14,680 nt of DNA from Nitrospira sp. Its GTDB lineage: Bacteria; Nitrospirota; Nitrospiria; Nitrospirales; Nitrospiraceae. Shown in pieces: positions 1 to 8,168 of this stretch. A program made the position numbers and the translations under genes. The first letter of the stretch is position 1, and every line of letters begins with the position of its first letter. The DNA lies in the NCBI GenBank assembly GCA_015904055.1, contig JABMDE010000067.1, forward strand, positions 5,715-20,394. The letters run 5' to 3'. The notes beneath the pieces were generated by a model. The model worked only from the letters and a program-made list of their open reading frames with translations. It was not told the origin of the DNA and searched no databases.

Positions 1-464
1 GACAATTCGACGCCAATGTCATTACGACGAACCTGGATGCCGTCGTGAACTGGGCCAGAAAGTCCGCCCTGTGGCCGATGACCTTCGGGCTTGCCTGCTG
101 CGCGATCGAGATGATCGCCAGCGTGTCCTCGCGCTACGACCTCGACCGGTTTGGCGCCGGTGTGTTTCGCGCGTCACCCAGACAGTCAGATCTTATGATT
201 GTCGCCGGAACAGTCACGCGCAAGATGGCGCCGGTGATCAGACGGATCTATGACCAGATGGCAGAGCCGCGCTACGTAATTTCGATGGGCTCGTGCGCAA
301 CATCGGGCAACCACTACAACAGTTATGCCGTCGTGCAGGGCGTCGATCAAATCGTGCCGGTGGATATTTACGTGCCGGGCTGTCCGCCACGGCCCGAAGC
401 GTTGCTGGATGGGCTCTTGAAGCTGCAAGAAAAGATTCAGCGGGAGAAAGTATTCGTCAAATAA
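1..464 (+). CDS. nuoB: NADH-quinone oxidoreductase subunit B (NuoB), 5'-truncated by window edge
   Basis: This is the complex I Q-module subunit that carries cluster N2, the last 4Fe-4S centre before quinone. The reading frame is open from base 3 and already codes for NuoB-like sequence ([20 protein letters not shown]) before the first possible internal start, a GTG at 45, so the true start lies upstream. All four N2 cysteine positions are visible: the tandem Cys pair in [10 protein letters not shown], the Cys in GSCATSG, and the Cys in [14 protein letters not shown]. The C-terminus is complete and ends at a TAA. The nuoCD start lies 65 bp downstream, a wide gap for an operon, and that gap holds a small hairpin. 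nuoA is expected just upstream. The identification is firm; only the N-terminus is unseen. Confidence 0.95.
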   Translation, partial: QFDANVITTNLDAVVNWARKSALWPMTFGLACCAIEMIASVSSRYDLDRFGAGVFRASPRQSDLMIVAGTVTRKMAPVIRRIYDQMAEPRYVISMGSCATSGNHYNSYAVVQGVDQIVPVDIYVPGCPPRPEALLDGLLKLQEKIQREKVFVK

Positions 465-475
465 TCCGTGAGACG

Positions 476-493
476 CGCGACCGGCCAGTCGCG
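476..493. repeat. Small GC-rich hairpin in the nuoB-nuoCD gap
   Basis: CGCGAC (476-481) and GTCGCG (488-493) form a perfect 6-bp stem with a 6-nt loop in the 65-bp gap between nuoB and nuoCD. No T-run follows, so a terminator is unlikely; an mRNA-processing or stability role is possible. The gap also carries the word CGTGAGACG that recurs in the other nuo gaps. Confidence 0.4.
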
Positions 494-529
494 TGCTTCT
501 CGCAAATCCTGTGATTCTCGCAGAATGGC

Positions 530-2284
530 ATGATGCAAACCCTGGTTGAAACATTGATGACGCAGTTTCCCGGCTCGGTGCTGTCCGTCGACGTCGACAC
601 GGCACGCGCAGAGGTCACGGCCCATGTGTCGGCACCGAAAATCCTGGATATTGCGCGCTACCTGCGCGACGCACCCGAGGCCTGCTTCGACCACATCACC
701 GATATCTGCTCGGCGGATTACCCCGACAGCCGGGAACGCTTCGAGATCATCTACCAACTGCTGTCGCTGCCCCACAGCCGGCGCATTCGCCTGAAAGCGC
801 GAGTGACGGAAGACAATCCGACCATCGATTCGGTCACGAGCGTCTGGCGGGGCGCCGAGTTTCTGGAACGCGAAGTCTTCGACATGATGGGCATTCAGTT
901 CACCGGCCATCCGGACCTCCGCCGGATCCTTCTGCCGGAAGACTTTACGGAAGGCTACCCGCTACGGAAGGATTTCCCGACCGAAGGCCGCGGCTGGCGC
1001 AGCCAGTTCGACTTTATTCCGCGACTCGATGAACCGCCCGCCGAACAGGCCGTCGGCGAGTTTTCCGAGGAACAGAAAAGCCCCTACCGATCGGAGCCCC
1101 GCGCGCCCGGATCGCGACGGCAGGAAGAATTGCTGTTGAATCTGGGACCGCAACATCCGAGCACACACGGCGTGCTGCGTGTCGTACTCGAGCTGGACGG
1201 CGAACGGATCGTTAAAGCGACGCCGGATCTGGGCTACTTGCATCGCGGCGTCGAGAAACTGGCCGAGGGCCTGGCCTACATGCAGATCATCCCACATACC
1301 GACCGGCTGGATTATGTGTGCGCCATGGCCAACAACTATGCCTATGTGCGCACGGTCGAGAAGCTCCTCGGCATCACCGTGCCGGAACGCGCCGAATATA
1401 TCCGGACTATCGTCGCCGAAATGCAGCGAATCCTCGGCCACCTTTTCTGGCTGGGGACCCAAACCCTGGATATCGGCGCAATGACCGTTTTCTTCTGGAC
1501 GTTCCGCGAACGGGAAACCCTACTCGACATGTTCGAGCAGCTCTGCGGCGCCAGACTCACGCTGAATTATTACCGGATCGGCGGTGTGGACAGCGACTTT
1601 ACTCCCGAACTGGTACAACGACTCAAAACGTTCCTGGAGACCTTCCCGCAAAAAGTCAGTGAGTATGACGGCCTGATCGCCTCCAACCGGATCTGGATCG
1701 GACGAACGAAACATATCGCGGTGATTTCCGGTGAGGACGCGATCAACTACGGATTGACTGGCCCGACACTGCGGGGCTCCGGCGTGGCCTATGATATCCG
1801 CAAAATGGAACCCTACGGCGTCTATCATAAAGTAGACTGGGAAGTGCCGGTCGGGAAAAACGGCGACACCTACGACCGCTACTGGGTCCGCATGGAGGAA
1901 ATGCGCCAGAGTGCCCGCATCATCTCGCAATGTCTCGACCAGCTGCCGCAAGGCCCGATCATCGCCGACGTACCGCAATATATTCCGCCGCCCAAGCAGA
2001 ATGTCATGCGTGACATGGAGAGCTTGATCCACCACTTCATCATCTTCACACAGGGCTTCAAGCCGCCCAAAGCCGAGACGTATTGCGCCACCGAAGCGCC
2101 AAAGGGGGAATTGGGCTTCTTCATCATCAGCGACGGCAGCCAACGCCCCTATCGCCTCAAGATTCGCTCGCCCTCCTTCGTCCATATGGGCGCGTTCGAT
2201 CACATGGCGCGCGGCTACTTGATTTCGGACGTGATTACGATCTTCGGAACGTACGATGTCGTCATGGGGGAATGCGACAGATGA
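530..2284 (+). CDS. nuoCD: NADH-quinone oxidoreductase fused subunits C/D (NuoCD)
   Basis: This single 584-residue protein joins the 30-kDa (NuoC) and 49-kDa (NuoD) Q-module subunits. Residues 1 to about 165 are NuoC, with the family signature around FLEREVFDMMGIQF and the following HPDLRRILLPEDF. Residues about 166-197 are a charged, proline-rich linker. NuoD runs from about 198 to 584, opening with LNLGPQHPSTHGVLRVVLE and HRGVEKLAEG and ending in the conserved-type tail VVMGECDR. NuoD helps form the quinone-binding cavity with NuoB. Two ATGs stand side by side at 530 and 533 with no clear Shine-Dalgarno sequence; an in-frame ATG at 524 is ruled out by a stop two codons later. No frameshift is seen across the linker, so the fusion is real. 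Fused nuoCD is known from several lineages, including E. coli. Confidence 0.96.
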   Translation: MMQTLVETLMTQFPGSVLSVDVDTARAEVTAHVSAPKILDIARYLRDAPEACFDHITDICSADYPDSRERFEIIYQLLSLPHSRRIRLKARVTEDNPTIDSVTSVWRGAEFLEREVFDMMGIQFTGHPDLRRILLPEDFTEGYPLRKDFPTEGRGWRSQFDFIPRLDEPPAEQAVGEFSEEQKSPYRSEPRAPGSRRQEELLLNLGPQHPSTHGVLRVVLELDGERIVKATPDLGYLHRGVEKLAEGLAYMQIIPHTDRLDYVCAMANNYAYVRTVEKLLGITVPERAEYIRTIVAEMQRILGHLFWLGTQTLDIGAMTVFFWTFRERETLLDMFEQLCGARLTLNYYRIGGVDSDFTPELVQRLKTFLETFPQKVSEYDGLIASNRIWIGRTKHIAVISGEDAINYGLTGPTLRGSGVAYDIRKMEPYGVYHKVDWEVPVGKNGDTYDRYWVRMEEMRQSARIISQCLDQLPQGPIIADVPQYIPPPKQNVMRDMESLIHHFIIFTQGFKPPKAETYCATEAPKGELGFFIISDGSQRPYRLKIRSPSFVHMGAFDHMARGYLISDVITIFGTYDVVMGECDR

Positions 2285-2359
2285 CGTTAGGCGTGAAACG
2301 TAAGGCGTCAGGCAAAAGAAACTATCACTCCCCTTACGCCTCACCCCTTGCGCCTTACG
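2285..2359. repeat. Long imperfect inverted repeat between nuoCD and nuoE
   Basis: Two 28-nt arms (2285-2312 and 2332-2359) are reverse complements at about 20 of 28 positions, counted by eye, with a 19-nt loop. The arms start immediately after the nuoCD stop and fill nearly the whole gap. The core CGTAAGGCG / CGCCTTACG is a perfect 9-bp match, and GGCGT words repeat within each arm. No T-run follows. It resembles other gap elements in this window and probably folds in the mRNA. Confidence 0.6.
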
Positions 2360-2381
2360 AGGGATGGTTGAAGAGGACGGG

Positions 2382-2918
2382 ATGCTGAAAGAGAAATACC
2401 AAAAAGAAATTGACGAGATCATCTCGCGCTACCCGGTCAGGCGCTCGGCACTGATTCCGCTCCTCTATCTGGCACAACGGGAGCAGGGCTATGTCACCGA
2501 GGCGGCGATGAAGGAAATCGCGCAACTCCTGAAGCTCACGCCGCCGCAAGTATACGAAACCATCACGTTTTACACGGTGCTGAATCTCAAGCCGGTTGGC
2601 AAGTTCCACATTCAAGTGTGCAAGTCGCTCATGTGCGCCCTGGCCGGATCGGATGCGATGATCGGATGGATCAAAACAAAACTGGGGATTGGGCCTGGAG
2701 AATCGACGTCCGATGGACTCTTTACGCTCAGCGTAGTCGAATGCCTGGCGTCCTGTGGAACCGCACCGATGATGCAGATCAACGACGATTATTATGAACA
2801 GCTGACCGAAGCAAAAGTGGAAAAGATTCTGGGAGATCTCAAAACCACGGGGACCAGCGATTTGAAAAGCGGCCCTTACATGTGGCCCTTGCCGGTAACC
2901 GTGAGAGGTGAGACGTAA
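2382..2918 (+). CDS. nuoE: NADH-quinone oxidoreductase subunit E (NuoE)
   Basis: This is the 24-kDa subunit of the NADH-oxidising module, with a thioredoxin-like fold binding the 2Fe-2S cluster N1a. It has 178 residues from the chosen start. The four ligands are Cys80 and Cys85 (VCKSLMC) and Cys121 and Cys125 (ECLASC), the family's C-x4-C plus C-x3-C pattern. A helical N-terminal part (YQKEIDEIISRYP) precedes the fold, as usual. I chose ATG 2382 because GAGGA lies 4 nt upstream; an in-frame ATG at 2364 would add six residues, but its purine-rich stretch abuts the start codon. The short C-terminal tail after residue 155 is not part of the core fold. The gene sits between nuoCD and nuoF in the classic order. 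Confidence 0.93.
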   Translation: MLKEKYQKEIDEIISRYPVRRSALIPLLYLAQREQGYVTEAAMKEIAQLLKLTPPQVYETITFYTVLNLKPVGKFHIQVCKSLMCALAGSDAMIGWIKTKLGIGPGESTSDGLFTLSVVECLASCGTAPMMQINDDYYEQLTEAKVEKILGDLKTTGTSDLKSGPYMWPLPVTVRGET

Positions 2919-2991
2919 CTCGTGAGACGAACCAGGATGCGACGCGCTTCCAACTTTTCACTGTTCACCATATACGTTTCACGCTGACGCT
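2898..2991. repeat. nuoE 3' end and nuoE-nuoF gap with CGTGA-type words
   Basis: The 73-bp gap and the last codons of nuoE contain repeated GTGAGA/GTGAGACG words on the left and TTCACTGTTCAC and GTTTCACG words on the right, roughly reverse complementary (about 12 of 19 positions by eye). The pairing is weaker than in the nuoCD-nuoE gap. No good Shine-Dalgarno sequence precedes nuoF. Confidence 0.35.
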
Positions 2992-4299
2992 ATGCCAAAA
3001 CACGAACTCATCTTATTGAAAAATATGTCGCAGCCCGGGTATACGGGCTCGCTGACGGACTATGAAGCAACCGGCGGGTATCAGGCCCTGCGTGCGACGC
3101 TCGGCAAGACGGCTCCGGCGGATGTCACCACTGCAGTCCGGAAGTCCGGTCTGCGGGGCCGTGGAGGCGCCGGCTTTCCAACCGGTGTGAAGTGGGGCTT
3201 TCTGCCGAAAGACTACCAAGGCCCCCGCTATCTCTGCTGCAACGCCGATGAAAGCGAACCCGGAACATTCAAAGATCGCCAGTTGATGGAACGGGACCCG
3301 CATCAAGTATTGGAAGGTATCGTCCTGGCCTGCTATGCCATCGGCGCGGAATCCGCCTATATTTATATCCGAGGCGAAATGGTCCTGGGCTCGAAGATTT
3401 TGGAGCGGGCGATCGGTGAAGCGCGTGCTGCCGGCTATATCGGGAAAAACATTCTTGGGACTGGCACCCATGTCGACGTCTGGGTCCATCGTGGCGCAGG
3501 CGCCTATATCTGCGGCGAGGAGACGGCCCTCCTGGAATCGCTTGAAGGCAAGCGGGGCCTTCCCCGTATAAAGCCCCCGTTTCCTGCCACACACGGCCTG
3601 TACAACAAACCCACCGTGGTCAACAACGTCGAGACGCTCGCCAATCTACCGCACATTCTCACGAAAGGCGCCGAATGGTTTGCGGCAATCGGCTCGCCGC
3701 CTAAGAGCACCGGCACCAGAGTCTTTTGTGTCAGCGGCCATGTGAAGCGGCCCGGCAACTACGAAGTCCCGATGGGCGTCACGTTTCGCGAGCTGGTGTA
3801 CGAACATGCCGGCGGCATGCGCTCAAATAAACCGATCAAGGCCTTCATCCCCGGCGGAGCGTCGGCGCCGTTTCTGACGCCGGATCATCTCGATGTCAAA
3901 CTGGACTTCGAATCGGTTGCCGCAGCCGGGTCGATGCTGGGTTCCGGGGGCGTCACCGTGATGGAAGAAGGAACGAGCATGGTCTGGGCAGCACTCAGGC
4001 TGATGGAATTTTTCTACCATGAGTCCTGCGGGAAGTGCAGTCCCTGCCGGGAAGGCAGTTCCTGGCTCGTTCAGACGATGCGCCGCATCATGGCCAAACG
4101 AGGGCGGATGGAAGACCTTGAAACCTTGCTGGATCTGTGCAAAAACATCGCCGGCCGTACCGTCTGCGCTTTTGGTGATGCAGAGGTCGCCCCGATTCAG
4201 AGCACCTTGAAATATTGGCGGGACGAATACGTGTCCCTGATTCGCGAAGCAGAAGCAGCCGACCTCATCATGCCGGAGGCATCGGGAATACGACATTGA
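2992..4299 (+). CDS. nuoF: NADH-quinone oxidoreductase subunit F (NuoF)
   Basis: This 51-kDa-type subunit binds NADH and FMN and carries the 4Fe-4S cluster N3. It has 435 residues, a normal length. The Rossmann-type FMN/NADH region has GLRGRGGAGFPTG (residues about 53-65), then CNADESEPGTFKDRQLMERD and GAGAYICGEETALLESLEG. A SLBB-type segment follows (CVSGHVKRPGNYEVPMG). The N3 ligands are Cys346, Cys349 and Cys352 (ESCGKCSPCREGSSW) and Cys392 (TVCAFGDA). Start ATG 2992 leads directly into a family-like N-terminus (MPKHELILLKNM); no Shine-Dalgarno sequence is visible. It passes electrons from NADH through FMN towards NuoG. nuoE lies before it and nuoG 64 bp after it. Confidence 0.96.
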   Translation: MPKHELILLKNMSQPGYTGSLTDYEATGGYQALRATLGKTAPADVTTAVRKSGLRGRGGAGFPTGVKWGFLPKDYQGPRYLCCNADESEPGTFKDRQLMERDPHQVLEGIVLACYAIGAESAYIYIRGEMVLGSKILERAIGEARAAGYIGKNILGTGTHVDVWVHRGAGAYICGEETALLESLEGKRGLPRIKPPFPATHGLYNKPTVVNNVETLANLPHILTKGAEWFAAIGSPPKSTGTRVFCVSGHVKRPGNYEVPMGVTFRELVYEHAGGMRSNKPIKAFIPGGASAPFLTPDHLDVKLDFESVAAAGSMLGSGGVTVMEEGTSMVWAALRLMEFFYHESCGKCSPCREGSSWLVQTMRRIMAKRGRMEDLETLLDLCKNIAGRTVCAFGDAEVAPIQSTLKYWRDEYVSLIREAEAADLIMPEASGIRH

Positions 4300-4304
4300 G
4301 CACG

Positions 4305-4339
4305 AATCGTTATTCGCCGGCATTCGGCGGATAACGATT
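4305..4339. repeat. Strong hairpin between nuoF and nuoG
   Basis: AATCGTTATTCGCCG (4305-4319) and CGGCGGATAACGATT (4325-4339) pair over 15 positions with a single G-T wobble and a 5-nt loop. The hairpin starts 5 bp after the nuoF stop and ends 24 bp before nuoG. There is no T-run, so it is more likely an RNA-processing or stability element than a simple terminator. Confidence 0.7.
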
Positions 4340-4363
4340 CCCGGTTCACCAAAGACGACCACT

Positions 4364-7033
4364 ATGCCTGACGCCACAAAAACAACCGTGCGCCTGACCA
4401 TCGACGGAACGCCGGTCAGTGTTCCCAAAGGGACCCTCGTGATCGAGGCGGCCCGGCGCATCGGCATCATGATTCCGCATTTTTGTTACCACCCGAAATT
4501 GAAGCCGGACGCCAATTGCCGTATGTGCCTCGTGGAAATCGAGAAGATGCCCAAACTTCAGACCGCGTGCAGCACCCCGGCCGATGAAGGGATGAGCGTG
4601 CGGACAGCCACCACCGTCGTCAACGATGCTCATAAGTCCGTGCTCGAGTTCATACTGGCCAATCACCCGCTCGACTGTCCCGTCTGTGACCAGGGTGGCC
4701 GGTGCGACCTCCAGGATTTCTCGCATCAATACACACCGACCACCAGCCGGTTCGTGGAGACCAAGCGCATTTTCCAAAAGGACTATTTCAGCCCGCTCAT
4801 CGAGACACAGATGAACCGCTGCGTCCAGTGTCTCCGCTGCGTCCGCTACTGCGACGAAGTGATGGATGTGAAGGCCCTGGCTCCGGCCGGGCGCGGCACC
4901 ATGACCGAGATCAAACACTTCGGGCCGCACCCTCTCAATTGCGAGTTTTGCGGCGGGTGCGTCCAGATCTGTCCGGTCGGCGCGATCACCAGCCGGCTCT
5001 CAATGTACGAGTACCGGCCCTGGATGCTCAAACGGGCCGATACGATCTGCGGCTACTGCGGAGACGGGTGCCAGATCACCGTCCAGACGAAGGAACAGGA
5101 GCTGATTGAAGTCAATTCGGCACACGGTGCCGGACGCAACAACGGCGATCTTTGCGCCCGCGGTTTTTTCGGATTCCATGCGGCCAAGCATCCGGAACGG
5201 CTCACCCATCCGCTCATTCGCCGGAACGGCACCCTCGTACAGACCACGTGGGAAGAAGCCCTGGAATTTGTGGCAGAGAAAGCCGGGGGAATCCTTGCCG
5301 CCCATGGCGGACAGAGCTTCGGCGGACTGATTGCTGGCCGATGCACCAATGAAGAATTGTATCTCTTCCAAAAGTTCATGCGCGTCGTGATCGGCACGAA
5401 TAACATCGACAGCAGTGCACGCTACGGTCATCTGAACGGCATCCAGGCCATGCGGCGCATCCAAGGGACGCATCGGTGGACCGTCAGCTTCGAGGACATT
5501 ACATCCGCCGACGTCGTGCTGCTCGTCGGCACGAACATCACAGAATCCAACCCCATCACCGGCCTCAAAGTGAAAGAAGCGGTGAAGAAACGCGGCGCCA
5601 CGCTGGTCACCGTCGAAGCGTTGGAGCCCTCCATCGAACCGATCAGCAACATCGCCAATCTATCCTCCCATCACTTCTGCGTTCCGTCTCCACGGATGGG
5701 GAACGCCGTGCTCGGTCTCTTGAAGGCCCTCATTGAGCACAACCTGGTGCATCCGGAGTTGGCGCCACAACACCCGGCATACGTACGCGCCGTCACGGAA
5801 AGGCTGGGACAGATCTCTTGGCAGGACATACAGGCGGCAACAGGCAGTACCGCCGCCGCGTTTGCCGATGCGGCGAAGGTCCTGGCGGCGGGACGGCGGG
5901 TCATCGTGTTGGCGGGCCAAGGCCTGTTGCGAAGCGCAGGCGGCCATCACGGTTCACTCAACCTGCTCGACCTGCTCTTGCTCATCGGGAAACTGGATCA
6001 GCCGGGATGCGGCTTTGCGCCGCTCTCAGAGGAAAACAATGACCAGGGCGCTGTCGAGATGGGAACGGCTCCGGAATTCTTGCCGGGCCCGTTCGAGCTG
6101 ACCGATGGGGAAGGCTGTACCCGTATCGCGGCGCTGTGGAAGACCACACTCCCTCAGCATACCGGCGCTTCCTTGGTTGAAATCTTAGGCCGGGCCGGAT
6201 CCGGAGCCTTGAAAGCCATGTTTATCGTCGGGGAGAACCCCGTGGGAAGCCTCCCAACGCAGGTGCACGCGGAAGAATCGCTACGCAAACTCGATCTGCT
6301 GGTCTGCCAGGAACTATTTCTGACGGAAACCGCAGCCCTTGCCCATGTTGTATTGCCGGCCGCCTCGTCAATGGAAAAAAGCGGAACATTTACCAACACT
6401 GAGGGGCACATCCAAACCGTCCGCCCTGCGATTGAACCGGCCGGAGAAAGCCGCCCGGACTGGGAAGTATTCGTCGCCCTCTCATTCCTGATGGGGACAC
6501 CGCTGGACTATGCTGACAGCAGGGACATCCTCAAAGAAATCAGAAGCCTGATTCCCGGCTACGGATCGCTCGGCCCGGCCCCCCTGCCGACCAAAGTCGA
6601 TCATACGGTCATCACCCGCTACCTGACCGACGGCTATCAGCACGACCTGACCACACGGTATAGACTCGGCGCTACAGCCGCTCAGCCCGATGGCATCGTG
6701 CAGCTGGAATTGGTACAGAGTTTGTTCCACTCGGGGAAACTATCCACCAGATCCAGGGGGCTGATGGAAGTGGAAGGCAGCGGTGCGCTGCGAATCAATC
6801 CGCAGGATGCGGCGCGCTTCGCGCTGAAGGACGGAGATCGTGTCCGCCTCTCCAATGTACAGGGAGAAATGACCACGACCATCACCATCCGGGAACGGGT
6901 CCCCCAAGGCTCGGCCTGGCTCCCCGATCACTTCAGCCAAACGTCCGCACATCTGTTCGACTGTATACTCGATCCCGTTACCCGGACACCGTCCATCCGG
7001 ACGACGTCCGTTTCGATGATGAAGGTTGCCTGA
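4364..7033 (+). CDS. nuoG: NADH-quinone oxidoreductase subunit G (NuoG), formate-dehydrogenase-like form
   Basis: This 889-residue electron-wire subunit of complex I links NuoF to the Q module. The N-terminal ferredoxin domain has N1b ligands Cys41, Cys52, Cys55 and Cys69. The His-Cys3 motif for N5 follows (His101, Cys105, Cys108, Cys114). Two full C-x2-C-x2-C-x3-C motifs come next (Cys153/156/159/163 and Cys193/196/199/203), enough for two 4Fe-4S clusters; canonical NuoG has ligands for one (N4) here. Cys229/232/236 and Cys264 form the N7-type site. The rest is a molybdopterin-oxidoreductase-like domain with the FDH-like stretch TNEELYLFQKF, but the position of the catalytic Cys/Sec reads SARYGHLNG, with Gly355 before His356, so formate oxidation is unlikely. 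A dinucleotide-binding-like domain closes the protein. No Shine-Dalgarno sequence precedes ATG 4364. Confidence 0.93.
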   Translation: MPDATKTTVRLTIDGTPVSVPKGTLVIEAARRIGIMIPHFCYHPKLKPDANCRMCLVEIEKMPKLQTACSTPADEGMSVRTATTVVNDAHKSVLEFILANHPLDCPVCDQGGRCDLQDFSHQYTPTTSRFVETKRIFQKDYFSPLIETQMNRCVQCLRCVRYCDEVMDVKALAPAGRGTMTEIKHFGPHPLNCEFCGGCVQICPVGAITSRLSMYEYRPWMLKRADTICGYCGDGCQITVQTKEQELIEVNSAHGAGRNNGDLCARGFFGFHAAKHPERLTHPLIRRNGTLVQTTWEEALEFVAEKAGGILAAHGGQSFGGLIAGRCTNEELYLFQKFMRVVIGTNNIDSSARYGHLNGIQAMRRIQGTHRWTVSFEDITSADVVLLVGTNITESNPITGLKVKEAVKKRGATLVTVEALEPSIEPISNIANLSSHHFCVPSPRMGNAVLGLLKALIEHNLVHPELAPQHPAYVRAVTERLGQISWQDIQAATGSTAAAFADAAKVLAAGRRVIVLAGQGLLRSAGGHHGSLNLLDLLLLIGKLDQPGCGFAPLSEENNDQGAVEMGTAPEFLPGPFELTDGEGCTRIAALWKTTLPQHTGASLVEILGRAGSGALKAMFIVGENPVGSLPTQVHAEESLRKLDLLVCQELFLTETAALAHVVLPAASSMEKSGTFTNTEGHIQTVRPAIEPAGESRPDWEVFVALSFLMGTPLDYADSRDILKEIRSLIPGYGSLGPAPLPTKVDHTVITRYLTDGYQHDLTTRYRLGATAAQPDGIVQLELVQSLFHSGKLSTRSRGLMEVEGSGALRINPQDAARFALKDGDRVRLSNVQGEMTTTITIRERVPQGSAWLPDHFSQTSAHLFDCILDPVTRTPSIRTTSVSMMKVA

Positions 7034-7064
7034 TGACATCACCATTCGATATGTGCCGCTATCC

Positions 7065-7069
7065 AGGAG
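7065..7069 (+). promoter_or_regulatory. Ribosome binding site deciding the nuoH start
   Basis: AGGAG lies 7 nt upstream of GTG 7077, good Shine-Dalgarno spacing. It favours this GTG over the in-frame TTG at 7026, which would overlap the end of nuoG. Confidence 0.7.
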
Positions 7070-7076
7070 TCTTATC

Positions 7077-8153
7077 GTGGCAGAATTAGGGTTGCGCCTC
7101 GCCGTGTCCTTCACTCAGATCGCCGCCGTCACGTGCATCGTGATCGTAACGGTGCTCCTCCTCACCCTCGCCGAACGAAAGGTGCTGGGGTGGATGCAGG
7201 ACCGTATGGGTCCGATGGAAGTCGGCCCCTACGGGATTCTTCAGCCGTTTGCGGACGCCATTAAACTGTTCTTCAAGGAAGACATCGTCCCTGCGGGCGC
7301 CAACAAATTTCTGTTCACCATGGCGCCGATTCTGGCCCTGATTCCCGCCCTCATCGGGTTCGCCGTCATTCCATGGGGGCCAAACCAGTCTTTCGAGGTC
7401 GGCAGCTTCTCCATCAAGCCGTTTATTATCAGCGATATCAATATCGGCATTCTCTATATCTTGGCCTTTGCCTCGATCGGCGCCTACGGCATCATCCTGG
7501 GCGGGTGGTCGTCCAACAGCAAATATTCCCTGCTCGGCGGATTGCGCTCGGCGGCACAAGTCATCAGTTACGAACTCAACGTCGGACTCTCCATCGTCGG
7601 GGTACTGATCATGTCCGGCTCGCTGAGCCTGGTGCATATCACCGACGCGCAGGCAGGATGGTTCTGGAATTGGTATGTCTTCGCCTTCCCGGCCCCGCAA
7701 GTTTTTGCCCTCGTGGTCTACGTGATTTCTGCAGTGGCGGAAACCAACCGTGTTCCCTTCGACTTACCGGAAGCGGAAAGCGAACTGGTCGCCGGATTCT
7801 TTACCGAGTACAGCGGCCTCCGGTTCGCATTCTTCTATCTCGCCGAGTACGCTAACATGGTGCTGGTTTCCTGTGTGGCTGCCGCCATGTTCCTCGGCGG
7901 CTGGAACGCGCCGTACCCCGGCACACTCATTGGCTACCTCGGCCTGCCCGCGTTTGCCTGGGTTGAAAACACGATGTGGTTTGCGGTCAAGACGTACTCG
8001 TTCCTGTTCCTGTTTTTCTGGCTCCGCGCCACGCTGCCAAGGCTGCGGTACGATCAATTGATGCGATTCGGCTGGAAGGTCATGCTGCCCATCGCCCTGG
8101 CGAATATCGTGGTGACGGCGCTTGCAGTATTTTTCTACCAACAGATGAAGTAG
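7077..8153 (+). CDS. nuoH: NADH-quinone oxidoreductase subunit H (NuoH)
   Basis: This membrane subunit connects the quinone cavity to the proton-pumping arm. It has 358 residues from GTG 7077 (reading MAELGLRLAVSFTQ when initiated), the family's usual size, with about eight hydrophobic segments. Signatures are ERKVLGWMQDRMGPMEVGP followed by GILQPFADAIKLFFKED in the first part, and the acidic loop ETNRVPFDLPEAESELVAG starting at residue 222, known to shape the quinone chamber. An upstream TTG at 7026 would add 17 residues that look unlike NuoH and overlap nuoG. nuoI follows after 15 bp. The gene looks intact, yet the membrane subunits it should dock to are missing immediately downstream. Confidence 0.95.
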   Translation: MAELGLRLAVSFTQIAAVTCIVIVTVLLLTLAERKVLGWMQDRMGPMEVGPYGILQPFADAIKLFFKEDIVPAGANKFLFTMAPILALIPALIGFAVIPWGPNQSFEVGSFSIKPFIISDINIGILYILAFASIGAYGIILGGWSSNSKYSLLGGLRSAAQVISYELNVGLSIVGVLIMSGSLSLVHITDAQAGWFWNWYVFAFPAPQVFALVVYVISAVAETNRVPFDLPEAESELVAGFFTEYSGLRFAFFYLAEYANMVLVSCVAAAMFLGGWNAPYPGTLIGYLGLPAFAWVENTMWFAVKTYSFLFLFFWLRATLPRLRYDQLMRFGWKVMLPIALANIVVTALAVFFYQQMK

Positions 8154-8168
8154 CGCGCGAGACCGCTT

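Noticed and set aside
2285..2359. CRISPR-like array
   Set aside because: Repeated words are short, degenerate and inverted, with no regular repeat-spacer pattern and no cas genes.
1520..2422. 300-codon antisense open frame over nuoD
   Set aside because: It mirrors a strongly conserved coding region in high-GC DNA, spans the nuoCD-nuoE gap, and shows no recognisable domain or start signal.
4305..4339. Rho-independent terminator inside the nuo cluster
   Set aside because: The stem is strong but lacks a following T-run and is followed by co-directional nuo genes.
4364..7033. Annotation as formate dehydrogenase alpha subunit
   Set aside because: The cluster motifs and domains are FDH-like, but the catalytic Cys/Sec position is Gly355 and the gene lies between nuoF and nuoH, so NuoG is the better call.
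7026..7076. TTG start for nuoH overlapping nuoG
   Set aside because: The added residues are not NuoH-like, and GTG 7077 has AGGAG at ideal spacing.
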